Below, piece by piece: positions 14,699-14,898 of a stretch of 14,898 nt of DNA; the first letter of the stretch is position 1; every line of letters starts with the position of its first letter. This DNA is from FLUQ01 sp031550605 (GTDB taxonomy: Bacteria > Desulfobacterota > Desulfovibrionia > Desulfovibrionales > Desulfovibrionaceae): the NCBI GenBank assembly GCA_031550605.1, contig JAVBOK010000094.1:1-14898 (forward strand). Direction: 5' to 3'. The position numbers and the translations under genes are program-made. Under the pieces are notes generated by a model. That model worked only from the letters and a program-made list of their open reading frames with translations, did no database searches and had not been told where the DNA came from.

Positions 14699-14898
14699 AT
14701 GAATGTGCTGACCGTAGACGTTGCCGAACAGGGGATGAAGCTGATCCGCTTTCTTGCCCGCCGCCTCGGCGCGGATGACGACGGCATGCTGCACCGCTGG
14801 ATCAGGACCGGCCAGGTGCGCCTCAACGGCGGCCGCGCGCGGCCTTTCGTCCGGCTGGCCGCCGGCGACGCCATGCGCGTGCCGCCTTTCGCCGTTTC
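14699..14898 (+). CDS. S4-domain pseudouridine synthase, RluC/RluD-like (5' part only)
   Basis: The frame is open from ATG 14699 to the end of the window (66 codons) and continues beyond it. The visible part is an S4 RNA-binding domain: KLIRFLARRLG, then LHRWIRTGQVRLNGGRARPFVRLAAGDAMRVPPF, the usual N-terminal pattern of large ribosomal subunit pseudouridine synthases of the RluA/C/D family. The catalytic domain, with its conserved aspartate, lies outside the window, so the specific enzyme cannot be named. ATG 14687 is an in-frame alternative start adding four residues (MDCL). Neither has a clear ribosome binding site. Confidence 0.7.
   Translation, partial: MNVLTVDVAEQGMKLIRFLARRLGADDDGMLHRWIRTGQVRLNGGRARPFVRLAAGDAMRVPPFAV

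Noticed and set aside
12511..14874. 787-codon open frame on the minus strand, antisense to the VCBS gene and its flanks
   Set aside because: High-GC codon bias of the plus-strand genes leaves the opposite frame open. The translation is His/Gly/Arg/Gln-rich without domains, while the plus-strand gene has a signal peptide, ribosome binding site and repeats.

Overview
The window reads as a chromosomal segment of a sulfate- or sulfite-reducing deltaproteobacterium, most likely Desulfovibrionaceae (Desulfovibrio/Bilophila type). The case rests on high-GC genes separated by short AT-rich promoter islands, a Desulfovibrio-type ferredoxin resembling D. africanus ferredoxin III, a large PAS-containing chemoreceptor, and an aldehyde dehydrogenase / iron alcohol dehydrogenase / TRAP cluster like those used by this family for small anionic organic compounds. 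No rRNA, tRNA, CRISPR array or insertion sequence was seen.

Region 1 (about 88-6872) looks like one plus-strand catabolic operon. A promoter with flanking inverted repeats precedes an AdhE/SauS-like aldehyde dehydrogenase, an iron-containing alcohol dehydrogenase, a GntR/FCD regulator that overlaps the dehydrogenase stop codon, and a tripartite TRAP transporter (dctP, dctQ, dctM). The operon closes at a strong terminator. The likely logic is that the TRAP system imports an acidic hydroxylated substrate (a sulfonate such as DHPS or isethionate is plausible, but unproven), the two dehydrogenases interconvert alcohol, aldehyde and acid or acyl-CoA, and the FCD protein senses a pathway acid. Between dctQ and the intact dctM sits a 70-residue mini-dctM that joins the first 8 and last 62 residues of a DctM paralogue, with everything between deleted in frame. 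This is the most unusual object in the window.

Region 2 (about 6873-9530) holds a methyl-accepting chemotaxis protein with its own AT-rich promoter region. That region contains a good sigma-28-type promoter and an extended -10 sigma-70-type element. The gene ends at a strong terminator.

Region 3 (about 9543-12746) holds two dipeptide/oligopeptide ABC ATPase genes without any permease or binding protein. They are separated by a minus-strand ferredoxin gene whose first cluster motif has Asp in place of the second Cys. The second ATPase gene is followed after 7 bases by a tRNA-modifying methyltransferase of the YtqB/MnmM family.

Region 4 (12787-14898) holds a secreted FG-GAP/VCBS-type protein ending in a perfect hairpin, then the first 66 codons of an S4-domain (RluC/RluD-like) pseudouridine synthase that runs off the window. 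The first 80 bases are C/G homopolymer-rich sequence that may be a contig-edge artefact.
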